Below, in pieces: positions 1 to 10,210 of a stretch of DNA of 64,000 nucleotides. The DNA comes from Gemmatimonadota bacterium. Its GTDB lineage: Bacteria > Gemmatimonadota > Gemmatimonadetes > Gemmatimonadales > GWC2-71-9. Below the pieces are notes generated by a model. It made no database searches and had not been told where the DNA came from. It saw nothing but the letters and a program-made list of their open reading frames with translations. The stretch covers positions 310,001 through 374,000 of the forward strand of contig JAJCZX010000030.1 of the NCBI GenBank assembly GCA_029262195.1. Direction: 5' to 3'. The translations under genes were made by a program, and so were the position numbers. Every line of letters begins with the position of its first letter. Position 1 is the stretch's first letter.

Positions 1-292
1 GGCACGCGCGACCTGTATTTATTTGCGCGACCTGGTCCGTATAGTGGGCGAGTCGCCTTGCATCCCGAGTAGTCGCCAGATCACCGGTCAACACTCCCAC
101 GGTCATTGCCCCACTCAATTTTTTAAGAGTGTCTTCCAGCAGGGTCGTCTTACCGCACCCCGGGGACCCCATCAAATTCACGCATAAAACGCCGTGACGG
201 TTCAGGCTGGCTCGGTTCAGATCCGCCACTTCATCGTTGATCTTCTTGACATTTTCAACGACCTGGATTTCCATAACGTTTTGCTCGCTCAT
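1..292 (-). CDS. hypB: Hydrogenase nickel incorporation GTPase HypB (N-terminal part; truncated by window edge)
   Basis: Reverse-strand translation from ATG at 292: MSEQNVMEIQVVENVKKINDEVADLNRASLNRHGVLCVNLMGSPGCGKTTLLEDTL..., with Walker A GSPGCGKT; overlaps the hypA stop (ATGA); hyp operon context. Confidence 0.93.
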   Translation of the reverse strand, partial: MSEQNVMEIQVVENVKKINDEVADLNRASLNRHGVLCVNLMGSPGCGKTTLLEDTLKKLSGAMTVGVLTGDLATTRDARRLAHYTDQVAQINTGRAC

Positions 293-672
293 CCGACAGC
301 CTCCGATGTTTCAGCAACTCCATGTCCAGCTCGTGGAGACGCTTCAATTGTTCTTAGCATAACCCCCCAACCTCGAATCACTTCCGGGCGCGCATGTTGG
401 CAGTTCGGGCAAACCAGGTACGTCGGGTTGGCGGGAGAATATTCTCGCTTGCAGATACCGCAGCCTACTAACACATCGATAGTTTCGACCACCAGTTCAG
501 CGTCCCTGAGAAGAGGGCCACGCGCCACACCGGCCCAGGCGAACTGCATAACGTCGGCATCCAGATGTTCCAGGGACCCCACTTCCACAACTACCTTTTC
601 GGCCCGGGTACCAGTTGGTAAATGTTCAATTACGCTATCGGCCAACGATTGGATTATCGACATTTCATGCAT
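289..672 (-). CDS. hypA: Hydrogenase maturation nickel metallochaperone HypA
   Basis: MHEMSIIQSLADSVIEHL start; zinc motif CGIC...CPNC; operon context. Confidence 0.95.
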   Translation of the reverse strand: MHEMSIIQSLADSVIEHLPTGTRAEKVVVEVGSLEHLDADVMQFAWAGVARGPLLRDAELVVETIDVLVGCGICKREYSPANPTYLVCPNCQHARPEVIRGWGVMLRTIEASPRAGHGVAETSEAVG

Positions 673-690
673 GGTTCACCGCCACTGGTT

Positions 691-1758
691 TTAACAGATG
701 CGTGGCAACTCCTCTCCATACGGTTTTTGTACGATCCTGCGCCCGCCGACTTCGGTAATAATCTCGCAAAGCCCATCCAGGACATCGGAGAACTCGCCCA
801 CAGAGTCCGCGTGCCTCCCAAGTGGATGTTCCCTCAACACCGAGAGTGCCCGGTCTTCAGCTTCAGGCCGCACCACAACAACGACTTTGCCTTCATTGGC
901 TACGTCAAGGGGATCGATTCCCAACATCTCGGCCGCGTAATTCGTTTCGTGCCTGAGAGGGATTCGCGTCTCGTCAACCGTTAGATGAATACCCGATTGC
1001 TCTGCAAGATCAGATATCACGCCGGCCAGACCCCCTCGGGTGGGATCCCGCAGGAACACGATGCTTTCCCCACAGCTATCGAGTAGGTCGGCAATCAAGC
1101 CGTTTAGCGGGGCAGCATCGCTTCTTAGTTCGCTCTCAATTCCGAAGGCCTCTTCCCGCTGAAGCATCACGGCCAGCCCATGATCGGCTATAGTACCGGA
1201 CACAAGCACTCTGTCCCCAGGTTGTACTCGATTCACACCGAGAACCGCATCGTTCCTCATCACTCCAACACCTGCGGTGTTGATATAAATCCGGTCGGCC
1301 TGTCCTCTAGGAACCACCTTTGTGTCGCCAGTGGCTACACGCACACCGGCTTCAGCAGCCGTACTCTCAATCGACGAGAGAATTCTCTTGAGGAAGTCCA
1401 ATTCCAGTCCCTCTTCAAGGATCAAGGCCAGCGAAAGGAAACAGGGGATCGCTCCGCAGACGGCGATGTCGTTCACCGTGCCGCTCACCGCAAGGCTACC
1501 GATGTCGCCGCCTGGAAACTCTGCCGGATGAACCACGAAAGAGTCGGTGCTGAACGCCATGCGTCCGGCAGACACGTCAAAGACGGCCGAGTCGTCCATC
1601 GCGTCCAGATAGACATTGCCAAGTCGAGGTTGAATTAGCCCCTCGACCAATTCATCAGTCAGTTGCCCTCCACCTCCATGCGCCAGTACCACCCGTTTGG
1701 CGTGCGGATTGGGATTCTCGGGCAGCCTCCCTCGCGCTGATTCGTAGCGGGCGGTCAT
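691..1758 (-). CDS. hypE: Hydrogenase expression/formation protein HypE
   Basis: HGGGGQLTDELVEG N-terminus and C-terminal PRIC carrying the carbamoylated Cys; likely start MTARYES at 1758, overlapping the hypD stop, rather than the longer ORF start. Confidence 0.95.
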   Translation of the reverse strand: MTARYESARGRLPENPNPHAKRVVLAHGGGGQLTDELVEGLIQPRLGNVYLDAMDDSAVFDVSAGRMAFSTDSFVVHPAEFPGGDIGSLAVSGTVNDIAVCGAIPCFLSLALILEEGLELDFLKRILSSIESTAAEAGVRVATGDTKVVPRGQADRIYINTAGVGVMRNDAVLGVNRVQPGDRVLVSGTIADHGLAVMLQREEAFGIESELRSDAAPLNGLIADLLDSCGESIVFLRDPTRGGLAGVISDLAEQSGIHLTVDETRIPLRHETNYAAEMLGIDPLDVANEGKVVVVVRPEAEDRALSVLREHPLGRHADSVGEFSDVLDGLCEIITEVGGRRIVQKPYGEELPRIC

Positions 1759-2882
1759 ACTTCGACTCTCACTCGCGCCATTGGACTTTTCAGTTCGTGG
1801 CGCCGGTAACGGAAGTAGGCCTGGCACGAACCTTCCGAACTGACCATGCAGGGGCCAACCGGATAAATAGGGGTGCACACGCCCGCGAAGAGACTGCAAT
1901 CCAGCGGCTTGCAGCGACCGGTGATTACCTCCGCACATCGACAGCCCGGCGGCTCCCGGTCTTCACCGAAAGAAATCCCATGCCTGCCGACAGCGTCGTA
2001 CTTACCGAACTCGGGTCGAATATCGAGGCCACTTTCTTCCATTTCTCCCAAAGCACGCCATGCCGCCATACCCGGTACAAAGACCCGATCAATCAACTCC
2101 TGTGCAATCGGGTTGCCGCGAGACAACGCCGCCTCAGGATATAGGTTTTCAAGCTGAGCTTCGGGCACGGCTATTTGCCGTACCAGATGCACTATTCCTT
2201 CCATTATCTGATTAGCGCCGAAACCAACAATTACGCAGGGCTTCTTATAGTCTTTCACAATCGGTCCGAATACGTCACCTCCGGTGATCACGCTCACATG
2301 CCCGGGACACAAAAAACCGTCTATCCTGATATCCGGATCTGATAGCAAGGCTTTCATCGCCGGAATGACCAACTTGTGCGCGGGGAGGACGCTGAAGTTG
2401 AGTAGTTTTTCGTTCGCTGCCGTTATGATCGCCGACGCTGTTGCTGGCGCGGTGGTTTCAAAGCCAACCGCAGCGAAGACCACATCTCTTTCGGGGTTTT
2501 TGATCGCCGTTTCTACAGCTTCGAGGGCACTGGTTACAACCCTCACGTCCGCCCCTTCGCTGCGAGCCACCTCCAACGACCCTCCCGCTCCGGCCACTCT
2601 AAGCATGTCGCCGTAGGTAGCAATGATCGTGTCGTTTCTGCGTCCCAGTTCGATAAGGGCATCGATGTAACGCTGGGCAGTAACGCACACGGGGCATCCA
2701 GGCCCGCTAATCAGGTCCACCGCTTTGGGCATGAAGGAATGGACACCACTGCGACAGGCGTTGACCGTGTGTGTGCCACACACCTCCATCAGTTTTACAG
2801 GCCTACCGATAGTGGTCGCGAGATCCGCCAGCTCTGTCTCCAACAAAGCCATTTGAGTCCGAGTACGTTGAAGCCGTGTCAT
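1755..2882 (-). CDS. hypD: Hydrogenase formation protein HypD
   Basis: LMEVCGTHT, GPGCPVCVT and C-terminal Cys-rich motifs; ATGA overlap with hypC. Confidence 0.96.
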   Translation of the reverse strand: MTRLQRTRTQMALLETELADLATTIGRPVKLMEVCGTHTVNACRSGVHSFMPKAVDLISGPGCPVCVTAQRYIDALIELGRRNDTIIATYGDMLRVAGAGGSLEVARSEGADVRVVTSALEAVETAIKNPERDVVFAAVGFETTAPATASAIITAANEKLLNFSVLPAHKLVIPAMKALLSDPDIRIDGFLCPGHVSVITGGDVFGPIVKDYKKPCVIVGFGANQIMEGIVHLVRQIAVPEAQLENLYPEAALSRGNPIAQELIDRVFVPGMAAWRALGEMEESGLDIRPEFGKYDAVGRHGISFGEDREPPGCRCAEVITGRCKPLDCSLFAGVCTPIYPVGPCMVSSEGSCQAYFRYRRHELKSPMARVRVEV

Positions 2883-3139
2883 GCCGTTTCCGCCTTTTGG
2901 TCCGGCGACGTGGCGCCGGGTTTTTCCATCAGACCATGCTCCGTGACAATCATCCAGGTCTCCCGAGCATCGTCCTCGGTAACCTGATGAATGGCGAATC
3001 CGGCATGAACCAGGACCCAGTCCCCCACACCTGCCTCTGGGGTCATGACGAGACTAACCTTCATCCTCGCATCTCCCAGACGTACCCAGGCGATTTCATC
3101 CAGGCAATCTTCAATTTTTGCGGGCAGTGCTAAACACAT
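2879..3139 (-). CDS. hypC: Hydrogenase maturation chaperone HypC
   Basis: MCLALPAKI N-terminus, 86 aa; operon context. Confidence 0.95.
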   Translation of the reverse strand: MCLALPAKIEDCLDEIAWVRLGDARMKVSLVMTPEAGVGDWVLVHAGFAIHQVTEDDARETWMIVTEHGLMEKPGATSPDQKAETA

Positions 3140-5556
3140 GGTTTTGTTTTCTCCGCCGCCAGGGTCGCTGCGGCAACGGCCGCCTGTCCGATCGAGATCC
3201 CTCCATCGTTGGGAGGGATACGCCGGTGCAGTAGTACTTTCAATTTTTTGCGTTCGAGCCGATCCCTTACCAGGGCGGTCAAGAGCAGGTTGCAGAACAC
3301 CCCACCCGTAAGCCCCACCGTATCCAGTCCGTTTTTCTCTGCAGCCTCGATAGCAGCTCTCACCAACCCATCGGCCACCGCATCATGAAAGAGCCATGCA
3401 AGAGCACCAACGGTTACGCCCCGTTCAATCTCAGCAACCAACGTCCTCGCAAGAGGACGCGTGTCCAACTCAACGTGGTCAGTGATGGTAAGTGGGATGA
3501 TCCCATCCCCAGCAGGGTGTTCGGCAGACGTTGAGGCGATGCTTTCGAGCATCTGACCGGACATGGCTTCGTAGTGATTGAAACTGCAAAGACCCAGCAA
3601 CGATGCAGTGGCGTCAAAAAGCCTACCCATTCCAGTACTGGACGGGCAATGCAAATCCGAACGCAGCATCGCGAAGATCGCTGTGCGTTCCACGCCTGCA
3701 GAGACTGCCCTGGAAGCAAGAGGGTGCGACAGAGCGGCTTCAAAGCCCAACGAGTCCGCCAACCACGACAATGCGCAGCGACCAACCTGTTTGGCAGCGG
3801 CATCTCCCCCCGGCAACCGCAGCGGACGAATGTGCCCGTATCGGGTGAATGTTTCGAGATCCCCCACCAAAACCTCTCCACCCCATGCCGTGCCATTGAA
3901 ACCATAACCGACGCCATCGCACACCAACCCCACGATCGGATCTGCAACACTGTGCTCCACCATGAGGGATGCCATGTGGGCGTGATGGTGTTGCACCCCT
4001 ATGATCCGGGGACTCGTTTCTCCGCCGGTTCGACGACTGTTACCGTAACGCCGACTAAGATAGGACGGGTGCAAATCAACAGCGAGCCACTCGGGCTTCA
4101 CATCAAGGAGCCGCTCCATGTCTTCGATTGTCGATAAGAACCTGTCGTACGCACGAGAATGAGTGAGGTCACCAACATATTGACTTAGGGTGGCTGTTTC
4201 ATGTCTGACGAGAGTAATCGAATTCTTTAGATCAGCCCCGCAACAAAGTCCTTCTGACGGAGCCGGTATCGGTAGAACAACGGGTTCGGGAGCCAGCCCT
4301 CGAGCGCGCCTAACAACAAGCGGTTCTCCGATCTCGACCGCAGTTGTGAACACAGAGTCGTCAACCGAACGCTCAATCGGCCTGTCGTGGATTAGAAACC
4401 CGTCGACCACACCCCCGAACTCGCGAACTACTTCGACATCATCTTTTATCAACGGATCGTCCGATACGTTCGCACTTGTCATTACCAGAGGCATCGGGAT
4501 CTCTCTCGCAAGCAAATGCTGCATCGGAGTGTTCGGCAACATTACTCCAAGGGTGTGTTGCCCGGGTGCCACTTCCGGCGCAATCCACTCCCCAGTTTCT
4601 GACGAAAGGCCCCTCTCGGTAGCAATCACGACCGGGCTCACCGGCGACTGGAGTAGTGCTACCTCAGACCTGCTCATTCGGCACAACCGTTGGGCCATAG
4701 CCAGATCAGTCACAATGATTGCAAAGGGCTTACGGTCACGGCGTTTTCTCTCCCTCAACCGTCTTACCGCCCTCGAATCTGTCGCAACAACAACGAGGTG
4801 GTACCCGCCAAGCCCTTTCATCGCTATGATCTTCCCAGCCCTAAGGAGACCGGCAGCGGACCGGGTGGGATTTTCGACGCACACCTCGTCTCCGTTTGTG
4901 TCCAACAGTGAAATTCTTGGTCCACAATTAACGCATCCGGTTGGCTGGGCGTGAAAACGCCGATTGGTGGGATCAGAGTACTCTGCGGCGCAATCGGGGC
5001 ACATGTCAAACCCGGCCATTGTTGTGTGCGACCGGTCGTACGGAAGGTCCCTTATCAGACTATATCTGGGACCGCAGTTAGTGCAGTTGATCAAACCGTA
5101 CCCAAAACGTCGGTCCAGAGGATCATTCATCTCAGCCAGGCAATCGACGCAGACTGCCGAATCAACAGTTACTCGCCCACGAGGCAGCGAAGTCGTGGCG
5201 CTTTCCAAAATCCTGAAACCAGGAGGTGGGGCGCATGAGATTGGAAACTCTTCGTCGTCCTCGACGATAGCGAGGGAATCGATTCGCGCCAGAGGCGGGG
5301 AATCAGACACGATTCGCTCCCGGAACCGATCCAATTTCAGCACCGTGCCGCGAACCTCCAGCAACACACCCCGCACATCATTTAGAACCCATCCGTCAAG
5401 CGCGAGGTCTGTCGCCAAACGGTGGACAAAAGGTCGGAAACCAACTCCCTGCACCTGCCCCCCGATCCGAAGCCTGAGCCGCTCCGGAGTCCCACAGGGA
5501 TCTTCCCCTTGGGCCCGGTCACTTGTCTGCTTTGCCAGTGCAGCCGAAAGATCCAT
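3130..5556 (-). CDS. hypF: Carbamoyltransferase HypF
   Basis: Acylphosphatase region (GQVQGVGFRPFVHRLA), zinc-finger Cys motifs, YrdC-like and carbamoyltransferase domains (VQHHHAHMAS). Confidence 0.96.
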   Translation of the reverse strand: MDLSAALAKQTSDRAQGEDPCGTPERLRLRIGGQVQGVGFRPFVHRLATDLALDGWVLNDVRGVLLEVRGTVLKLDRFRERIVSDSPPLARIDSLAIVEDDEEFPISCAPPPGFRILESATTSLPRGRVTVDSAVCVDCLAEMNDPLDRRFGYGLINCTNCGPRYSLIRDLPYDRSHTTMAGFDMCPDCAAEYSDPTNRRFHAQPTGCVNCGPRISLLDTNGDEVCVENPTRSAAGLLRAGKIIAMKGLGGYHLVVVATDSRAVRRLRERKRRDRKPFAIIVTDLAMAQRLCRMSRSEVALLQSPVSPVVIATERGLSSETGEWIAPEVAPGQHTLGVMLPNTPMQHLLAREIPMPLVMTSANVSDDPLIKDDVEVVREFGGVVDGFLIHDRPIERSVDDSVFTTAVEIGEPLVVRRARGLAPEPVVLPIPAPSEGLCCGADLKNSITLVRHETATLSQYVGDLTHSRAYDRFLSTIEDMERLLDVKPEWLAVDLHPSYLSRRYGNSRRTGGETSPRIIGVQHHHAHMASLMVEHSVADPIVGLVCDGVGYGFNGTAWGGEVLVGDLETFTRYGHIRPLRLPGGDAAAKQVGRCALSWLADSLGFEAALSHPLASRAVSAGVERTAIFAMLRSDLHCPSSTGMGRLFDATASLLGLCSFNHYEAMSGQMLESIASTSAEHPAGDGIIPLTITDHVELDTRPLARTLVAEIERGVTVGALAWLFHDAVADGLVRAAIEAAEKNGLDTVGLTGGVFCNLLLTALVRDRLERKKLKVLLHRRIPPNDGGISIGQAAVAAATLAAEKTKPCV

Positions 5557-5741
5557 GATTCCCAGATCTCCGGGGTCCGATCATCATAGGACCGAATCCG
5601 TTGAAGGCAACACCCTTCTGGTGCTGCTGCCAGCTACCGATTACAACTTAAAGAAATACTCACCTTGCTGCATTAATTTTCGATGAGGGTTTCAGGAAGG
5701 ACCATCGTCGAACGGCTGAACCGAACGCCAGTAGCACAACC

Positions 5742-8411
5742 TTATTCGGCGCGCAGGGTTTCTGCCGGATCCACCAAAGAAATTTTCCGCGTTGGAATCG
5801 CCGTCGCCAACAACCCGACTGCCATCACCAGCCCGGCGATCGTACCGTAGGTGAGAACGTCAACACCTGGTACCCCGTAGAGCAAACTGCCTATGAACCG
5901 CACCGCAAACACCGCGGCTAACACGCCGGCGAGAACGCCGGCAGCAACAATCAACAGGCCCTGTCGTACGACCAATTTCTGGACCGCCTTCGATTGGGCT
6001 CCCAGGGCAAGCCTGATCCCGATTTCTCGCGTACGCTGGCCTACGGCATGAGCGATCACACCATAAACGCCGATTCCAGCCATGGTAATGGCCAACAGCG
6101 CAAAGATTCCAAACAGACGTAGGACAAAACGATTGGTCGCTACTTGTTTGTCAACATATTCCGTCATAGGGACGGGACGGGCCAGCGGGATAGTTGCGTC
6201 AAAGCCGGCGAGTGCTTCCTTCAACGCGGGCACAGCGGAAAGCGGAGGTACTGACGTTCGAGCCACCACGCCGAACTCCCAGTCGTTCCATGACCAGCCT
6301 TCAGTCGAAAAATAGATAGTTGGAATTTCGGCTTCGCTCAAACTTTGATAGCGCACGTCTTCAACCACACCAACCACCTGGAAGTCCCTTCCGGGTCCAC
6401 CCCAAGGGGATGCGTGCACCGTTTGACCAATGGCTATTTGTCCGGGCCATTCCTTTTCGGCCAATGCTTCAGATACCACCGCTACTTCTCTGACATCGCC
6501 CTCGAAAAACGTGCGACCATCCAACAATACCGTGCCCATCACGTCAAAGTATCCGCCCGAGATAACCCGGATATTCGCTTTGGTTGTAAGTTCGGGCGTG
6601 GCTGGCAGGTTGTATTGTCCGTACCACCACTGGCCTTCCAGCGGAAGCGGCCAGACCACCGCAGCGGATTCTACGCCAGGTAAAGCGGCGGATGTTTCAA
6701 GAAAGTCACGGTAGAAGCCGTGCGTTCCGGACGGGGCCGCGTATCCCTCGCTCGGAAGCGATACCGAGTACGTTAGGAGTCTTTCGTAATCAAAACCTGG
6801 ACGTACCCTTTCGAGTGCGCCAACCGTTCGGAACAACAAGCCCGTTCCAAGCAACAGAACGACCGCCATCGCAATTTCGCCACCCACTATCAGCGTACCC
6901 AACCGTCCCCCTGAACGTGCAACCGACCTGGAAGAATTGCGCATTGCGTCGATCGGATTCGCATTTGCGCCAATCAGGGCGGGCATCAGCCCGAAGACAA
7001 ACGTGCTCACAACCGCGACACCAAGCGCGAAGACAAGCACCGTCGAATCCACCTGGATCCCGTCGACCCGTGGTAAGCCGGCCGGCGCAATTGCCTGCAC
7101 TAAACCAGCCCCCCAGAATGCTATGGCGACTCCACCAGTTCCTCCCAGTAGTGCGAGGATCAAACTTTCGGCAAAGACGACACTCATGATCCGCCCCTTC
7201 CCTCCACCCAGAGCAGCTCTCACGGCCATCTCGCGGCGCCGAGCCCGGGCCTTAACCAGCAGAATGTTCGCCACGTTAGCACAACTAATCAGAAGAACCA
7301 GCGCTACCGCCCCGAACAAAGCGTAGAGGGTGGAGCGAGTGGGACCAACGATTGCTTCCAACAAGGGCGAAACATACAATTCAAACCCCGCTTCAGCGTG
7401 ATCGGCAAACGTCTCCCTGCGCTCTGCGGCCAGTATCGCCAGTTCAGTGTTGAGCTGCTCTTCGGTCATTCCCGGCTTAGCTCGGGCGACTACCCGAAAA
7501 GCCGCGCCGGCCAACGCGTCCATTGCCCAGAAGTCGCCGTTGGCCATTTGCCTGTCGGGCATTCGCCACACATCGATCCTGGCGGGAAGGCCGGCTGTAG
7601 GAGGGAGGGTAACCGCAAAGTCAGGCGGCAGGACTCCGACGATTGTGACTGGACGGGCATCAAGGGTAATGCTGTTTCCGACTATCTCAGCGTCACCACC
7701 AAAACTCGTTTGCCAGAGGGCGTGGCTAATCAGCCCCGTTCCTGATTCATCGTTCTCCTGAAGCGCTCGCCCGATGATCGGATCAACTCCAAACACGTTA
7801 AAAAAAGGAGCTGTCGTCCACCCGGCTTCGATCTGTTCAGCTCCGTTGTCACTTATCATGTTCTGACGAACACTCCACACAACAGCCATCTCCTCGAAGG
7901 AGCCAGCGTTCTCCCTCAAGAACTGGTAGTCCACACCTGTGTGGGGCGCATTTCGCGTTTCTGTTGCCTGCCACGCAGCTTCAACCAGATAGAGCCTTTC
8001 GGCTCCGGGGTAGTCGAGTGGCCGGAAGATCACACTATTCAAGACGCTGAACATCGAAGTGTTAGCGCCAATTCCCAGGGCAAGAGTGATTAGTACAACC
8101 GAGGTAGATCCGGGCGTCCTTTTTAAGGAGCGGACACCGAAACTAAGATCACTAAAAAATCGCTCTGGAAAGGAACTCATTCTCGAAATCTCCGAACTAT
8201 TGATTGTTTTCTTCCGGAGGCGTACCGAGTTAGCGCAAAGATCGGCTACAGCACGAATCCAGACGAACCAAAAATGGGGGGAGGCGGGACGTGCGGTGCC
8301 AAGACGGTCCACAAAAACCCGGGTAAGGTCGTCTCCGTAGGTCACGGCAAAGGCTTCGGGCAACAGCCTCAGGAAGGTTCTATAAACCTTCGCCGAAAAA
8401 CGTTCCCTCAT
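5742..8411 (-). CDS. ABC transporter permease (MacB/FtsX type, ADOP-like)
   Basis: RTPGSTSVVLITLALGIGANTSMFSVLN and a second C-terminal FtsX permease domain; likely start MRERFSAKVYR at 8411, just after the PadR stop (ORF track extends to 8495). Confidence 0.88.
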   Translation of the reverse strand: MRERFSAKVYRTFLRLLPEAFAVTYGDDLTRVFVDRLGTARPASPHFWFVWIRAVADLCANSVRLRKKTINSSEISRMSSFPERFFSDLSFGVRSLKRTPGSTSVVLITLALGIGANTSMFSVLNSVIFRPLDYPGAERLYLVEAAWQATETRNAPHTGVDYQFLRENAGSFEEMAVVWSVRQNMISDNGAEQIEAGWTTAPFFNVFGVDPIIGRALQENDESGTGLISHALWQTSFGGDAEIVGNSITLDARPVTIVGVLPPDFAVTLPPTAGLPARIDVWRMPDRQMANGDFWAMDALAGAAFRVVARAKPGMTEEQLNTELAILAAERRETFADHAEAGFELYVSPLLEAIVGPTRSTLYALFGAVALVLLISCANVANILLVKARARRREMAVRAALGGGKGRIMSVVFAESLILALLGGTGGVAIAFWGAGLVQAIAPAGLPRVDGIQVDSTVLVFALGVAVVSTFVFGLMPALIGANANPIDAMRNSSRSVARSGGRLGTLIVGGEIAMAVVLLLGTGLLFRTVGALERVRPGFDYERLLTYSVSLPSEGYAAPSGTHGFYRDFLETSAALPGVESAAVVWPLPLEGQWWYGQYNLPATPELTTKANIRVISGGYFDVMGTVLLDGRTFFEGDVREVAVVSEALAEKEWPGQIAIGQTVHASPWGGPGRDFQVVGVVEDVRYQSLSEAEIPTIYFSTEGWSWNDWEFGVVARTSVPPLSAVPALKEALAGFDATIPLARPVPMTEYVDKQVATNRFVLRLFGIFALLAITMAGIGVYGVIAHAVGQRTREIGIRLALGAQSKAVQKLVVRQGLLIVAAGVLAGVLAAVFAVRFIGSLLYGVPGVDVLTYGTIAGLVMAVGLLATAIPTRKISLVDPAETLRAE

Positions 8412-8415
8412 TCCG

Positions 8416-8748
8416 TTAACCCGCAGTGCGACGCAATGCAGTTTCAGCCAGTACCGCAAGGTTCTGGGCCTCCTCCAGGAGAACCCTTCGCCCACGTTTC
8501 GTGATCCTGTAGTAGCGCTTCTTCTCCGACTCGCCCGTAGGGCGGGTCCCGGCCGCCAACTCTTCTATCAGACCTGACGCGGCCATTTCTTGCAGGGAGC
8601 CGTAAAGCGTAACAGGCCACAGTTTAGTCCTCCCGTCGGTCAAAGCCTCTACCTCTCGAGCGATACCAGAACCGTGGAGGTCCGAGTCAGCCAGAGCTGT
8701 GAGAATCGGGAACCAGTGCCTGCCGAAATTACCATTTTTCTTAGCCAT
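8416..8748 (-). CDS. PadR family transcriptional regulator
   Basis: Winged-helix sequence LTALADSDLHGSGIAREVEAL...LYGSLQEMAASGLIEE...KRYYRITKRGRRVL; adjacent to the permease. Confidence 0.88.
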   Translation of the reverse strand: MAKKNGNFGRHWFPILTALADSDLHGSGIAREVEALTDGRTKLWPVTLYGSLQEMAASGLIEELAAGTRPTGESEKKRYYRITKRGRRVLLEEAQNLAVLAETALRRTAG

Positions 8749-8860
8749 GTACTACATCCATGTATTATACAGCCTTGTAGTACACAAAGGAGAATCGAGG
8801 GTTCCCCGAAAAACCGGCGCACATCGCGACCGGGGCAGGTACCCACCTCACCCACCGTCT

Positions 8861-9241
8861 TTAGTGGGTTTTCTTTTCCCTTAACATCCCTCCGTACACA
8901 TTTCCCGGAACCAACAATGTCAGGAAAATGAGATGGTACCAAACGGGCGTAGCATTCCAGAAAACGATCTCGAAAACGAGGCCCAGGCCCAACTGAACTA
9001 ACCCGAGCCACAGCGCGTGTTTAGCCGGTTCTTTTGCAGCTACCCAACCGGTAACGTATCCGGCCAAAACCGAGTAGCACACCGTCAAACCCAGCAACGC
9101 GAGTAGCCACACGCTGTTGTCGATTCTCTCTGCGTTGGCCCAAACGTCGGGGGCTACAACTCCGAGAACCGGAAAAGTGATCTGGTAAAGGACCGACCAT
9201 ACCACCGCGCCTGCCAGGACTGCACCGATGCTTCTTCCCAT
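8861..9241 (-). CDS. Small integral membrane protein, unknown function
   Basis: Several hydrophobic segments, 126 aa; divergent from the arsR-like gene. Confidence 0.6.
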   Translation of the reverse strand: MGRSIGAVLAGAVVWSVLYQITFPVLGVVAPDVWANAERIDNSVWLLALLGLTVCYSVLAGYVTGWVAAKEPAKHALWLGLVQLGLGLVFEIVFWNATPVWYHLIFLTLLVPGNVYGGMLREKKTH

Positions 9242-9303
9242 CTCATCTTCCTTTCTTTACATAGGTATTGCGTCAAAAACAATATGTTATATTTTCATCA
9301 CAT

Positions 9304-9660
9304 ATGCAAACAGACGATTTTTCAGAAGTTTGGAAGGCACTGGCCAATCCGGCTCGACGCAGGATTTTGGACGAGCTAAGGGAGGGTCCGATGACAACCG
9401 GCGAACTCGTGGGATTATTCCCCGACCTGTCGCGTTTTGCTGTGATGCAGCATATCGGAGTATTGAAAGAAGGGAATCTCGTTATCTCCCATAAGGAAGG
9501 ACGGAGGACTCTGAATCACCTCAACCCGATCCCGATTCAACAAATCCACGAACGTTGGGTTTCCCGCTACCAGAGACCGTGGGCGGAGACACTCGTTGCG
9601 CTTAAGCACGAACTTGAAAACAATCAACCCACCGGTGGCAGGGCGCCCCATACCGCCTAG
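9304..9660 (+). CDS. ArsR family transcriptional regulator
   Basis: MQTDDFSEVWKALANPARRRILDELREGPMTTGEL...VMQHIGVLKEGNLV; the internal ATG at 9304 fits the family better than the ORF-track TTG at 9268. Confidence 0.88.
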   Translation: MQTDDFSEVWKALANPARRRILDELREGPMTTGELVGLFPDLSRFAVMQHIGVLKEGNLVISHKEGRRTLNHLNPIPIQQIHERWVSRYQRPWAETLVALKHELENNQPTGGRAPHTA

Positions 9661-9681
9661 TCCATAACACAGAGGACGAGA

Positions 9682-10206
9682 ATGACAGAGCGAGAGCTAA
9701 AGGACCTGGTACTTGAAATCGACATCAATGTCCCGAGGCAAAAGGTTTGGGACGAAATAACTTCCACCGGCCGTATTCAAAAGGCCCTTTACAACACCGT
9801 TTTGGAAACCGACCTAACTCCCGGGGCTCGACTACGGTATTACAGCCCCAACAAGAAGCGGGTTTTTGTTGTTGGCGAAGTCGTCGAGGTCAGTCCGCCT
9901 TATACCTTCTCTCACACCTACATGTTTGTGCAGCGCAGCGAAGAACCGACTCTGGTAACCTGGACACTCGAAGAAATCCCGACGGGATGCCGCGTCAAAA
10001 TCGTACACTCCGGCTTCACAAACCAGGTAAAGACCTACGACAGTTCAGGAGGCGGCTGGAAGGAGATCCTCGCGATACTCAAAGCCGATCTCGAAACTGG
10101 AGTCATCCCACTGAAGATCCGAGTCATGTACTCTCTCATGAACGTTTTTATGTTCATGATGCCAAAGTCGACCACAATCGAAGAGGTGGAAAAGGCCGGG
10201 TGGTAA
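9682..10206 (+). CDS. SRPBCC / AHSA1-like domain protein
   Basis: LVLEIDINVPRQKVWDEITSTGRIQKALYNT...; commonly paired with ArsR regulators. Confidence 0.8.
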   Translation: MTERELKDLVLEIDINVPRQKVWDEITSTGRIQKALYNTVLETDLTPGARLRYYSPNKKRVFVVGEVVEVSPPYTFSHTYMFVQRSEEPTLVTWTLEEIPTGCRVKIVHSGFTNQVKTYDSSGGGWKEILAILKADLETGVIPLKIRVMYSLMNVFMFMMPKSTTIEEVEKAGW

Positions 10207-10210
10207 CCTC

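Noticed and set aside
3574-4137. Many 60-240 aa ORFs antisense to clear genes (e.g. 3574-4137, 4190-4954, 4964-5686, 17714-18469, 19739-20605)
   Set aside because: They lie opposite strongly supported coding sequences, have no recognisable domains or plausible initiation context, and are expected in GC-rich DNA.
8846-8880. Possible terminator hairpin cccac...gtgggttttctttt on the plus strand
   Set aside because: Short 5-bp stem, no plus-strand gene ends there (both neighbours are on the minus strand), and the T-rich part overlaps the minus-strand coding end.
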